5,856 bases of DNA from NCBI GenBank assembly GCA_027324025.1, contig DAHVYW010000007.1:1-5856 (forward strand), in the 5' to 3' direction. Origin of the DNA: JAJZQD01 sp021847735. Lineage in GTDB: Bacteria > Bacillota > Thermincolia > Thermincolales > UBA2595. Positions 1-5,010 of this stretch are shown here, one piece after another (within the stretch, counting starts at the first letter, position 1; every line of letters begins with the position of its first letter). Below the pieces are notes generated by a model, which was given only the letters and a program-made list of their open reading frames with translations, was not told the origin of the DNA and ran no database searches. Made by a program: the position numbers and the translations under genes.

Positions 1-30
1 GGGGCTGTCCCATAAGCAAATGGGGCAGCT
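1..30. repeat. Left terminal inverted repeat of the IS, itself a hairpin
   Basis: Bases 1-16 match the inverted complement of the right IS end at 14 of 16 positions. In addition, GCTGTCCCAT (4-13) and ATGGGGCAGC (20-29) are inverted copies with one G/T-type mismatch around a 6-base loop, so the left end can fold on itself just as the right end does. The outer boundary coincides with the window edge and may not be exact. Confidence 0.65.
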
Positions 31-163
31 TTCTATTTAGTCGTGAAAGCACCGTGAGTGGCAGATATGTTCCTACAGGACGGCAACAATTCAGCTTGTT
101 ACCGGCTCCCGCATCCGCGGATCGCCGACAAGCGGATATCAGACTCGTCCTTCCGGAATATAT

Positions 164-562
164 CTGCTACTCCCTGAAGTCTGGAGAGTATGATCCCCCC
201 ACATCATAAAGTCCGTGTGGTGAACCAGGTCATAGATGAAATGGGCCTGGAGCCTCTGTTGGAAAAATATAAAGGTGGCGGAGCCGGCAGTTATCATCCC
301 AAAATGATGCTGAAGGTATTGATGTATGGCTAGGCTGGAATTGAAAGAGATAATCGATGAGGTTTTTCAGCAGTCGATAGGATATTTGGCTGAAAAAGGT
401 CTGGTCAGGCTGGAGAATTACTTTGTGGACGGGACTAAAGTTGAAGCTAATGCTAACAGATACAGCTTTGTATGGAAGAAAAGCACAGAAAAGAACCGGG
501 AAAAACTCCGTCAAAAAGTCAAAGACATTTTAGAAGAGATAGACCGGGCAAATTTTTTTTAA
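164..562 (+). pseudogene. Broken IS1182-family transposase (N-terminal fragments)
   Basis: Two recognisable pieces lie in different frames. Piece one (190-330) reads MIPPHHKVRVVNQVIDEMGL, then a GGG-x3-YHPKMMLKVLMYG stretch, the conserved N-terminal region of these transposases, and ends at TAG 331. Just upstream, 164-175 encodes LLLP in a third register, so a small indel separates it from SLESMIPP; the stop TGA 175-177 also interrupts. Piece two (about 335-550) resumes at LKEIIDEVF and contains YFVDGTKVEANANRYSFVWKKS, the usual VDGTKxEAN block. Intact relatives have roughly 40-50 residues between MYG and LKEIIDEVF, so a deletion of about 130 bp joins the pieces. The protein then stops after EEIDRAN in a T-rich stretch, so the whole C-terminal half with the catalytic residues is missing. 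No function is expected. Confidence 0.85.
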
Positions 563-579
563 AATTGTATTACTTCAAC

Positions 580-628
580 AAAAAACCGGGAGTGTCTCAT
601 AAGTTTTTTCAACTTATGGGACACTCCC
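580..628 (-). terminator. Candidate Rho-independent terminator formed by the IS end
   Basis: Read on the minus strand, the TAA stop of the PHP-HATPase gene (631-629) is followed at once by an 18-base-arm stem (one C-A mismatch, loop GAAAA). Two G residues follow, then a run of six T residues (complement of 585-580). Stem plus U-tract in this order is the layout of an intrinsic terminator for the leftward operon. On the plus strand the stem is followed by TTAAGC, with no T-run, so termination should be directional. Basis: structure seen in the sequence; function inferred. Confidence 0.7.
588..628. repeat. Right IS end: 41-bp near-perfect palindrome
   Basis: The 18-base arm GGGAGTGTCTCATAAGTT (588-605) and the arm AACTTATGGGACACTCCC (611-628) are complementary at 17 of 18 positions around a 5-base loop TTTTC. 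The outer arm (611-628) is the right terminal inverted repeat. The inner arm is a second, oppositely oriented copy of the same end sequence. It ends one base before the stop codon of the leftward PHP-HATPase gene. Confidence 0.85.
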
Positions 629-1924
629 TTAAGCATTACCCCGTATTTCATTATAACTGTCAGTCAAATACTTCTTGATCCAGTTGATAACTGCCGGGTT
701 GTTTAACGGAACGTCCTCGAGCTGCTCCCTTAATTCCTTCGCATCTAGGGTAATGTCTTTGCCGTCAATGTGATGGGAGAAGTACAAATTCAAATCCGGG
801 TTGCCGACGATGACATTTACCACTGTGTCGATTATATTCCCTAGGGGCGCCCGGTCTATATGGCTGTGGCGGAATTCGGCCGTGACCGAAGTGCCTTTGC
901 CGGGGGCCGAACTAATTGTCATTTGCCCTTCACACCGTTCGGCGGCGGCTTTAAGGAGGGGAAGCCCCAGCCCAATACGCCTGGTTGTACGGGTAGTGAA
1001 AAAGGGGTCGATTACTTTAGCCATAAGTTCCTCGTCCATACCCCTGCCGTTATCCGTTATTTCAAGGGTTAAACGGTCGCCGGCAGTAACTTCTGTGATA
1101 ATCAGCCTAATTTCACCGGCTCCCGCTTCTATGGAGTTTTGCAGTATATCAATAATATGCATAGACAGGTCTTTCATCTTTGCCAGCACCTTTCCATCGG
1201 AGATTTTACCAAGGGCCCTTCGAAGGGCTTCGAAATCAGGCGGACCCTTTGAGAAAATTGTTGAAGGATTTGAGCCTATGTCAGTAAGGCAATGGGCGTC
1301 AGACGAACTTAAAAAGGTGTAGCAGCTCAAAGTTGGCAAAAGTATGGCCGCTTCTTCCACTGACATGTGCTTGGATAATTCCACGGCCTCAACAGGCAGG
1401 CCCTTGGGGACAAAGCCCAGGGTAGCCATAAGGCTGTAAGACGGCCGGTCAACGTGGGCAGGAATGCAGATTCCACCCATTTGGGTTACTGTACCGGCAG
1501 CTGCTTCCACCGACATGTCTGTTGATATGAGGAGCATCCTTGCGAGTTCCCCGACAACTTGGCCGGAACTGTCAATAATCGGTTGGGTTCCGAAGACCTC
1601 CGACCTGTTCAGCTGCTGCGGCAGGCACCGGTATACCTCTTCCTGCCAGGCCAGGCAGGTTTCGAGAGTAGGGAAAAGGCAGACAAGATGCACTTCTTCC
1701 CGGGTCTGCACTTCCATGCCTGGGATAACAAAAATGCCGCTTCCTTCGGCGGCCTTTATCGTTGCACTTACGTTTTCCGCTGTGTTGTGATCGGTAACGG
1801 CAATCATTTTCAGGCCTCTGGCCCTGGCTGCATGGATAATCTTTGGCGGGGTCATTTCTTTTTCGGCACAGGGCGAGAGGGCCGTGTGAATATGCAAATC
1901 TATTTTAAAAGGTAACAGTTGCAT
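629..1924 (-). CDS. PHP phosphoesterase domain fused to GHKL/HATPase ATP-binding domain
   Basis: This is a 431-residue soluble protein with two modules. Residues 1-245 form a PHP (polymerase and histidinol phosphatase) domain with its metal ligands in place: D9-x-H11-x-H13, TDHN at 44-47, E71, H79, PAH157 and SDAH at 208-211. This predicts a metal-dependent phosphoesterase, substrate unknown. Residues 250-352 form a GHKL ATPase: N-box around H256 and N263, G1 DNGRG at 291-295, F-box DPFFTTR at 306-312, G2 GLGLPLL at 318-324. Residues 353-431 are a C-terminal extension. There is no dimerisation/phosphoacceptor (DHp) domain, transmembrane segment or receiver, so it is not a classical histidine kinase. 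The ATG start is preceded by GGCGGG at usable spacing and lies 12 nt after the preceding stop, indicating translation from the same mRNA. An ATG at residue 250 (nt 1177) with AAAGG 11 nt upstream could give a free ATPase domain. It is the last gene of the operon and its stop abuts the IS palindrome. Domain calls are strong; the target is unknown. Confidence 0.88.
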   Translation of the reverse strand: MQLLPFKIDLHIHTALSPCAEKEMTPPKIIHAARARGLKMIAVTDHNTAENVSATIKAAEGSGIFVIPGMEVQTREEVHLVCLFPTLETCLAWQEEVYRCLPQQLNRSEVFGTQPIIDSSGQVVGELARMLLISTDMSVEAAAGTVTQMGGICIPAHVDRPSYSLMATLGFVPKGLPVEAVELSKHMSVEEAAILLPTLSCYTFLSSSDAHCLTDIGSNPSTIFSKGPPDFEALRRALGKISDGKVLAKMKDLSMHIIDILQNSIEAGAGEIRLIITEVTAGDRLTLEITDNGRGMDEELMAKVIDPFFTTRTTRRIGLGLPLLKAAAERCEGQMTISSAPGKGTSVTAEFRHSHIDRAPLGNIIDTVVNVIVGNPDLNLYFSHHIDGKDITLDAKELREQLEDVPLNNPAVINWIKKYLTDSYNEIRGNA

Positions 1925-1936
1925 TTTAATCCCGCC

Positions 1937-2278
1937 TTATACCTTTTTGGCCAGAAGGTTAAAGATTCTCCCCGCTGTTTCAAAAGTGGGCAGTTTGGTT
2001 GTAAGAATAGGGATGTTTTCCTGAATTGCCTTCTCAATGGTTTCGGGATCCGGTGTGGCACCGCGAATAATCAGCACCGCGGATAAACCGAGGAGGGAAG
2101 CGACGGCCACAATGTTTGGATGGGTTTGCAGGGTTACCCATACGCTGTCCTTGGCCGCATTGGCCATTACGTCGCTTAACAGGTCGGAACAGTAGCACCA
2201 GTTGACTTCTCTGTCCAGAGAGTCCCCGCAGCATTTTACTTCCGCTTCCAGTTCCTTTACAAGGTCAGAAATTTTCAT
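1937..2278 (-). CDS. DRTGG-domain protein (second copy)
   Basis: This 113-residue cytoplasmic protein resembles stand-alone DRTGG domains, a small alpha/beta fold of unknown function also found between the CBS and DHH parts of some pyrophosphatases and in phosphotransacetylases. Recognisable blocks are CSDLLSDVM at about 30-38, LSAVLIIRGATP at 65-76 and the terminal IPILTT at 89-94. It is a diverged paralogue of the protein encoded at 4228-4599. By eye, about 29 of the first 103 positions are identical without gaps, including DL-SD, AV--I-G--P and IP-LTT. It is cysteine-rich near residues 16-30 (C16, C17, C28, C30), which could matter in a redox-linked operon, although no classical metal motif is complete. 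Its ATG lies one base after the hydrogenase-like gene's stop, with AAAGGAG inside the end of that gene, so the two are tightly coupled. The literal DRTGG string is absent; assignment rests on overall pattern. Confidence 0.75.
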   Translation of the reverse strand: MKISDLVKELEAEVKCCGDSLDREVNWCYCSDLLSDVMANAAKDSVWVTLQTHPNIVAVASLLGLSAVLIIRGATPDPETIEKAIQENIPILTTKLPTFETAGRIFNLLAKKV

Positions 2279-2279
2279 A

Positions 2280-3617
2280 TTAGTTCTCCTTTCCCCTACT
2301 GGAAATGCGCCGTTCTTTATGTAGCAGGTCCAGCATTTCCTGTGCGGAGTCCTGAATAGTTTCTAACAGTTTAAAAATGCAGTCTGTCATAGAGGCATAT
2401 CCCCTCGAAATATCCTCCGCCTGAGCCCTGCAGCTTGGTGAGCCACAGGAACAACAGTCCAGTCCCGGCAGCTGCCGTAAAATCTCTTCCGCCCGGCCGA
2501 CTAGTTGAATAGCCTTGGTTATATCCTGGTTCAAGGGCATCACGGGTTGGGCCTCTATAGGCTTATCATGGTGAAAGTACCCTTCCTGGTACCGTTTTTT
2601 TACTCTTTCCAGGGTCTTTTCGGAAATGGTATCAGGTAAGGTCGCGACGAGCTTCCTGGTCATAATCCTGGCAATAAAGGGGTTCTCTATTGTCAATGGG
2701 CCGCCGACACATCCGCCGTGACAAACAAGGCACTCTATGTAGTCAACATCCTGGAAATGCCCCATTTCGGCTTCCTCTAAGATGCTGATAACGTTTTGCA
2801 GGCTGTCGGCTACAAGGTAGTTGGGCGCATTGACCGCTATGGTTTCACCACCGGAGCGGGCCCATCCTATTGCCTGGCCGGAAGCTTTGGCCAAGCCGGA
2901 GTCATCGCTGACAGTGCTAATCGCACTGAGTATATTTCCGTACAGGTGAATCAATGAAATTGCGCCGTCAATCGGCGATTTGTCAATGCCAACTGGGTGT
3001 TTAATAGCCGTAGCTTTGGCGGTACATGGTGTAATCATAAATATCCCAATTTGGTCTTCCGGTATATTTTTGTGTTTGCTCACCTGTTCCCTGGCCAGTT
3101 TGGCGGCTATCTCCATTGGGGAGAGGAGCGGGGCAATATTATCAATTAGGCTTGGAAAACGAATCTGAATTAGTTTTACAACCGCCGGACAGGTTGAAGA
3201 AATTACCGGTTTTTTCAACTCCCGGGATTTAAGCAGTTCTTTAACTGCCTGCGTAACTGAGTCTGCACCGACAGATTCCTGAAACACATCATCAAAGCCA
3301 AGAGATTTAACGGCGTTCAGAATTTTACCTGGGGGTAATACCCGGTGAAACTGAGAATAGAGTACAGGTGAACACAGGGCAATAGTATATTTGAATTCCT
3401 TCAAACGGCGAAGATCAAGCGGGTCTGTAATGGCTATTTTGGCATGGTAGGGGCAAGTCCTGATACAGTTACCACAGTTGATACACCGTTCTTCGATGGT
3501 AAGGGCTGTGCCCTTCCTGACCCTGATAGCCTCTGTAGGACAGTTCTTCACACAGTTAGTACATCCTTTACACTTTTCCGCATCCACAATGTCACAAAGG
3601 TGATGCTTTTTGGACAT
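2280..3617 (-). CDS. Sensory-type [FeFe]-hydrogenase-like iron-sulfur protein (HydS/HfsB-like)
   Basis: This 445-residue soluble protein has three parts. An N-terminal 2x[4Fe-4S] ferredoxin uses C16-x2-C-x2-C-x3-C26 and C45-x2-C-x2-C-x3-C55. A [FeFe]-hydrogenase H-cluster domain (about 75-320) keeps the four ligand cysteines: C143 in STCP, C198 in TPCTAK, and C299 and C303 in LVCHGGC. A C-terminal Fe-S domain uses C388-x2-C391-x4-C396 and C413, as in the domain found in related PAS-linked proteins. The catalytic motifs deviate from TSCCP, MPC-x2-K-x2-E and the GGGQP loop: the proton-relay cysteine position is T142, and the GGGQP loop is replaced by VGGPL. This fits sensor-type rather than fast catalytic enzymes. 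Unlike PAS-linked relatives, it ends after the Fe-S domain, so output probably goes through separate proteins. Start: ATG 3617 has GGGAG 8 nt upstream; an in-frame TTG at 3632 would add five residues but is poorly supported. Confidence 0.85.
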   Translation of the reverse strand: MSKKHHLCDIVDAEKCKGCTNCVKNCPTEAIRVRKGTALTIEERCINCGNCIRTCPYHAKIAITDPLDLRRLKEFKYTIALCSPVLYSQFHRVLPPGKILNAVKSLGFDDVFQESVGADSVTQAVKELLKSRELKKPVISSTCPAVVKLIQIRFPSLIDNIAPLLSPMEIAAKLAREQVSKHKNIPEDQIGIFMITPCTAKATAIKHPVGIDKSPIDGAISLIHLYGNILSAISTVSDDSGLAKASGQAIGWARSGGETIAVNAPNYLVADSLQNVISILEEAEMGHFQDVDYIECLVCHGGCVGGPLTIENPFIARIMTRKLVATLPDTISEKTLERVKKRYQEGYFHHDKPIEAQPVMPLNQDITKAIQLVGRAEEILRQLPGLDCCSCGSPSCRAQAEDISRGYASMTDCIFKLLETIQDSAQEMLDLLHKERRISSRGKEN

Positions 3618-3650
3618 GGGGCCCACTCCCAACTTTTATCCCAATTCCAA

Positions 3651-3743
3651 GACTCCACCTTCTATTAGGTGGAGTTTCCACTTTTCTGCTTCAGTGGGGG
3701 TAGAGTCCCCCACTGAAGTTTCGATGTTCAGCTTTAGCTGAAC
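3651..3743. repeat. Block of three consecutive hairpins between two operon genes
   Basis: Three separate inverted repeats sit side by side. The first is ACTCCACCT (3652-3660) with AGGTGGAGT (3667-3675). The second is CTTCAGTGGGGG (3689-3700) with CCCCCACTGAAG (3707-3718), a perfect 12-bp stem with a 6-base loop. The third is GTTCAGCT (3726-3733) with AGCTGAAC (3736-3743). None is followed by a convincing T-run on the minus strand, so they do not look like ordinary terminators. The block lies 4 bp past the stop of the HATPase gene and about 34 bp before the start of the hydrogenase-like gene. It may be an mRNA processing or stability element, an attenuator, or a dispersed intergenic repeat (REP-like or IS200/IS605-derived). 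The role is not determined. Confidence 0.75.
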
Positions 3744-3747
3744 GAGT

Positions 3748-4188
3748 TCACTGGTTGTATATAATAACCTTAAGCGTTGTCCCTTTATTCACAATGGAAT
3801 CAAGGGTAAATTCGTCGGCACAGTTCTTTATATTGGGAAGTCCCATTCCCGCGCCGAAACCCATTTCCCGGATATTGTCCGGAGCCGTGGAATAACCTTC
3901 CTGCATAGCGAGTTCGATGTCGGGGATACCGGGTCCGGTGTCTTCGGCAACCAGTTCAATTTTGGCGGGGTTGATAAGGGTTTTCAGAACACCCTGGCTG
4001 CCGTGGATTACAATATTCATCTCCGCTTCATAGGCGGCAATGGCCACCTTGCGGATAATCGCCGGAGAAAAACCGATTAGCTGCAAGGTGTGTTTTATGT
4101 TGCTGGATGCTTCACCGGCAGCGAGAAAATCCATACCCTTGATGGGGTATTCCAGCTTGATATCTTTATTACTCTTATCTTCGTTCAC
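3748..4188 (-). CDS. SpoIIAB/RsbW-like HATPase (anti-sigma regulatory factor family)
   Basis: This 146-residue soluble protein consists almost entirely of a GHKL ATP-binding domain. It has an N-box with E54, N58 and H62 in YEAEMNIVIHG, a G1 box DTGPGIPD at 83-90 and a G2 box GFGAGMGLPNI at 110-120. No phosphoacceptor or membrane region is present. Size and motif order match anti-sigma factor/serine kinases such as SpoIIAB and RsbW, which phosphorylate STAS-domain partners or bind sigma factors. No STAS protein or sigma factor is encoded in this window, so the client is unknown. The start is GTG at 4188 with AAAGGA 8 nt upstream. It lies 39 bp after the preceding gene's stop in the same leftward transcription unit, and its 3' end is followed closely by the three-hairpin block. 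Related ATP-binding proteins are known to me beside NAD(P)-linked [FeFe]-hydrogenase genes in other Clostridia, which supports a regulatory link. Confidence 0.85.
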   Translation of the reverse strand: MNEDKSNKDIKLEYPIKGMDFLAAGEASSNIKHTLQLIGFSPAIIRKVAIAAYEAEMNIVIHGSQGVLKTLINPAKIELVAEDTGPGIPDIELAMQEGYSTAPDNIREMGFGAGMGLPNIKNCADEFTLDSIVNKGTTLKVIIYNQ

Positions 4189-4227
4189 TCAGACCATCCT
4201 TTCGGGGCGGTCATACAGAGTTTACAT

Positions 4228-4599
4228 TTATCTAATTTCTGCTTTCCCGGTTGACAGTGTAACATTTTTCAGCCCGGCTTCATACAGCAGGCCACAACTG
4301 AGGTAAAGGGTTTTCTGGGTGGTCAACAGTGGTATACCTTTAGTTTTAGCCAAATTCAGCATTTCTTCTGTGGGTTTTTTGCCTTTGATGAACACGACAG
4401 CGGCAATGTCCAGCATTTCCGCCGTTCTTATAACCTGCACATTTACTAGACCGGTGAGCAGCAAGGCATGGGGTTGAGAAAAGACCAGGATATCACTCAT
4501 CAGGTCGCCGGCGCATACAAATGATATCTGGCTGTCCAGCTTGTGTTCACCGTAGCAAACTTTAGCCTCCAATAGTTTTGTTAATTCTGCCAGGTTCAA
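4228..4599 (-). CDS. DRTGG-domain protein (first gene of the leftward operon)
   Basis: This 123-residue soluble protein has the DRTGG-domain pattern: CAGDLMSDIL at 29-38, RTAEMLDIAAVVFIKGKKP at 58-76 and IPLLTT at 89-94. Biochemical function of this domain is not established. In some proteins it sits beside nucleotide-binding or phosphohydrolase domains, so a ligand-binding role is an inference. It is paralogous to the protein encoded at 1937-2278, and each copy immediately precedes a gene containing an HATPase module. The start is taken as TTG at 4599 because GAGGGGGG lies 6-7 nt upstream and the N-terminus then aligns with that of the paralogue. It is the first gene of the leftward set and faces the hydrogenase genes across a 411-bp divergent spacer. 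No clear sigma-A promoter for it could be identified by eye. Confidence 0.78.
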   Translation of the reverse strand: MNLAELTKLLEAKVCYGEHKLDSQISFVCAGDLMSDILVFSQPHALLLTGLVNVQVIRTAEMLDIAAVVFIKGKKPTEEMLNLAKTKGIPLLTTQKTLYLSCGLLYEAGLKNVTLSTGKAEIR

Positions 4600-4730
4600 A
4601 TCGGTCCCCCCTCTTTATGTTGGGAATCGAGTTCCTCTTTTGCGCTTAAGTCATAACTTTGAGTAAATAATTCTTCTCCGATACAAATATTCCTTTTATC
4701 AGTGAGAGATGCGCACTATTCGAACAATTG

Positions 4731-4768
4731 AGACTATTCAGGCAGGATTTTTAGAAGTTTTGTCTAAT
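4731..4768 (+). repeat. Imperfect direct repeat, copy 1
   Basis: This copy starts AGACT, contains GGCAGGA at 4741-4747 and ends GTCTAAT at 4762-4768. It matches copy 2 at 28 of 38 positions. The GGCAGGA and GTCxAAT blocks are 14 bases apart in both copies, which resembles a two-part promoter or a protein-binding site. Function is inferred only. Confidence 0.5.
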
Positions 4769-4895
4769 CAAATATCCTAATACCATTGTAAAATTCTATT
4801 TAATTTTATCGAGAGGGAACTTTTTTTTTATCAATAGGGTTCGCTGTTCTCTACCCCGTTTCCTGCTTGAACTGCTTTATATATTCAAAAGATTA

Positions 4896-4933
4896 AGACT
4901 TTTTTGGCAGGAATTGAGGAGTTTTTGTCAAAT
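4896..4933 (+). repeat. Imperfect direct repeat, copy 2
   Basis: This copy begins AGACT, has GGCAGGA at 4906-4912 and GTCAAAT at 4927-4933, 165 bp downstream of copy 1 in the same orientation. It overlaps the -35 box of the candidate promoter for the hndA-like gene, so a factor bound here could control that promoter. Confidence 0.5.
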
Positions 4934-4952
4934 ACTTTACTGCTACTATGTT
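4925..4952 (+). promoter_or_regulatory. Candidate sigma-A promoter for the rightward hydrogenase genes
   Basis: TTGTCA (4925-4930, 5 of 6 to TTGACA) and TATGTT (4947-4952, 4 of 6 to TATAAT) are separated by 16 bases. Transcription would begin near 4959, giving a leader of about 50 nt before the ATG at 5011. The call is by eye in AT-rich sequence, so it is tentative. Confidence 0.4.
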
Positions 4953-5010
4953 TTTTAAGCCTAATTACAAAAATACAAAAGAGTTAATAAGGAAGGAGGG
5001 AAAGGTAATC

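Larger units (their letters stand above)
1..628 (+). mobile_element. Decayed IS1182-like insertion sequence remnant
   Basis: Imperfect terminal inverted repeats bound this segment. The left end reads GGGGCTGTCCCATAAG, and the reverse complement of the right end reads GGGAGTGTCCCATAAG, with 14 of 16 bases identical. Between them lies a broken transposase reading rightward, whose recognisable pieces match the N-terminal half of IS1182-family (DDE) transposases. Complete members are roughly 1.5-1.8 kb, so this 628-bp copy has lost most of its coding sequence, including the catalytic region, and cannot transpose by itself. The window begins exactly at the left repeat, so a target-site duplication cannot be tested. 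A contig end at a repeated element would explain that start, but this is inference. The family name is from recognition of the protein motifs, not from a search. Confidence 0.8.
4600..5010. other. Divergent intergenic region of the hydrogenase locus
   Basis: No gene is supported here. The region is AT-rich compared with the flanking coding sequence and separates the leftward signalling operon from the rightward hydrogenase operon, so promoters for both should lie here. Visible content is a 38-bp imperfect direct repeat (4731-4768 and 4896-4933), a candidate rightward sigma-A promoter at 4925-4952, a run of nine T at 4821-4829, and strong ribosome binding sites at each edge. I saw no Rex-type, FNR-type or T-box/riboswitch-like consensus. 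Confidence 0.6.

Noticed and set aside
326..562. Apparent complete 78-residue gene
   Set aside because: It is an internal fragment of the broken transposase; its ATG lies at the deletion junction and has no ribosome site.
801..1322. Long plus-strand open frame opposite the PHP-HATPase gene
   Set aside because: It lies wholly antisense to a gene with clear domain motifs, has no recognisable domain and is explained as a shadow frame.
629..1924. Classical sensor histidine kinase
   Set aside because: The ATPase boxes are present, but no DHp helix with a phosphoacceptor histidine precedes them; the N-terminal half is a PHP domain.
3618..3632. In-frame TTG start five codons upstream for the hydrogenase-like gene
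   Set aside because: The five extra codons overlap the GGGAG that serves the ATG at 3617, and ATG 3617 gives the usual short lead before the first ferredoxin motif.
3651..3743. CRISPR array or tRNA-like structure
   Set aside because: The three hairpins differ in sequence and spacing, there are no repeated units with spacers, and no tRNA cloverleaf elements are seen.
3651..3743. Intrinsic terminator ending the first two leftward genes
   Set aside because: None of the three stems is followed by a convincing T-run on the minus strand, so I list the block as structured repeats of unknown role.
4811..4850. Weak stem between GAGAGGGAAC and GTTCTCT with a T9 run between them
   Set aside because: Pairing needs bulges and the T-run lies in the loop rather than after the stem, so neither a terminator nor a riboswitch is supported.
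4948..5010. Upstream ATG that would add 21 residues to the NuoE-like protein
   Set aside because: It has no ribosome binding site, overlaps the candidate -10 box, and the added residues are unlike family N-termini. ATG 5011 has strong GGAGG/AAAGG signals.
4600..5010. Rex- or FNR-type operator in the divergent spacer
   Set aside because: No TTGTGA-N6-TCACAA-like or TTGAT-N4-ATCAA-like palindrome could be found by eye; only weak partial matches occur in AT-rich sequence.
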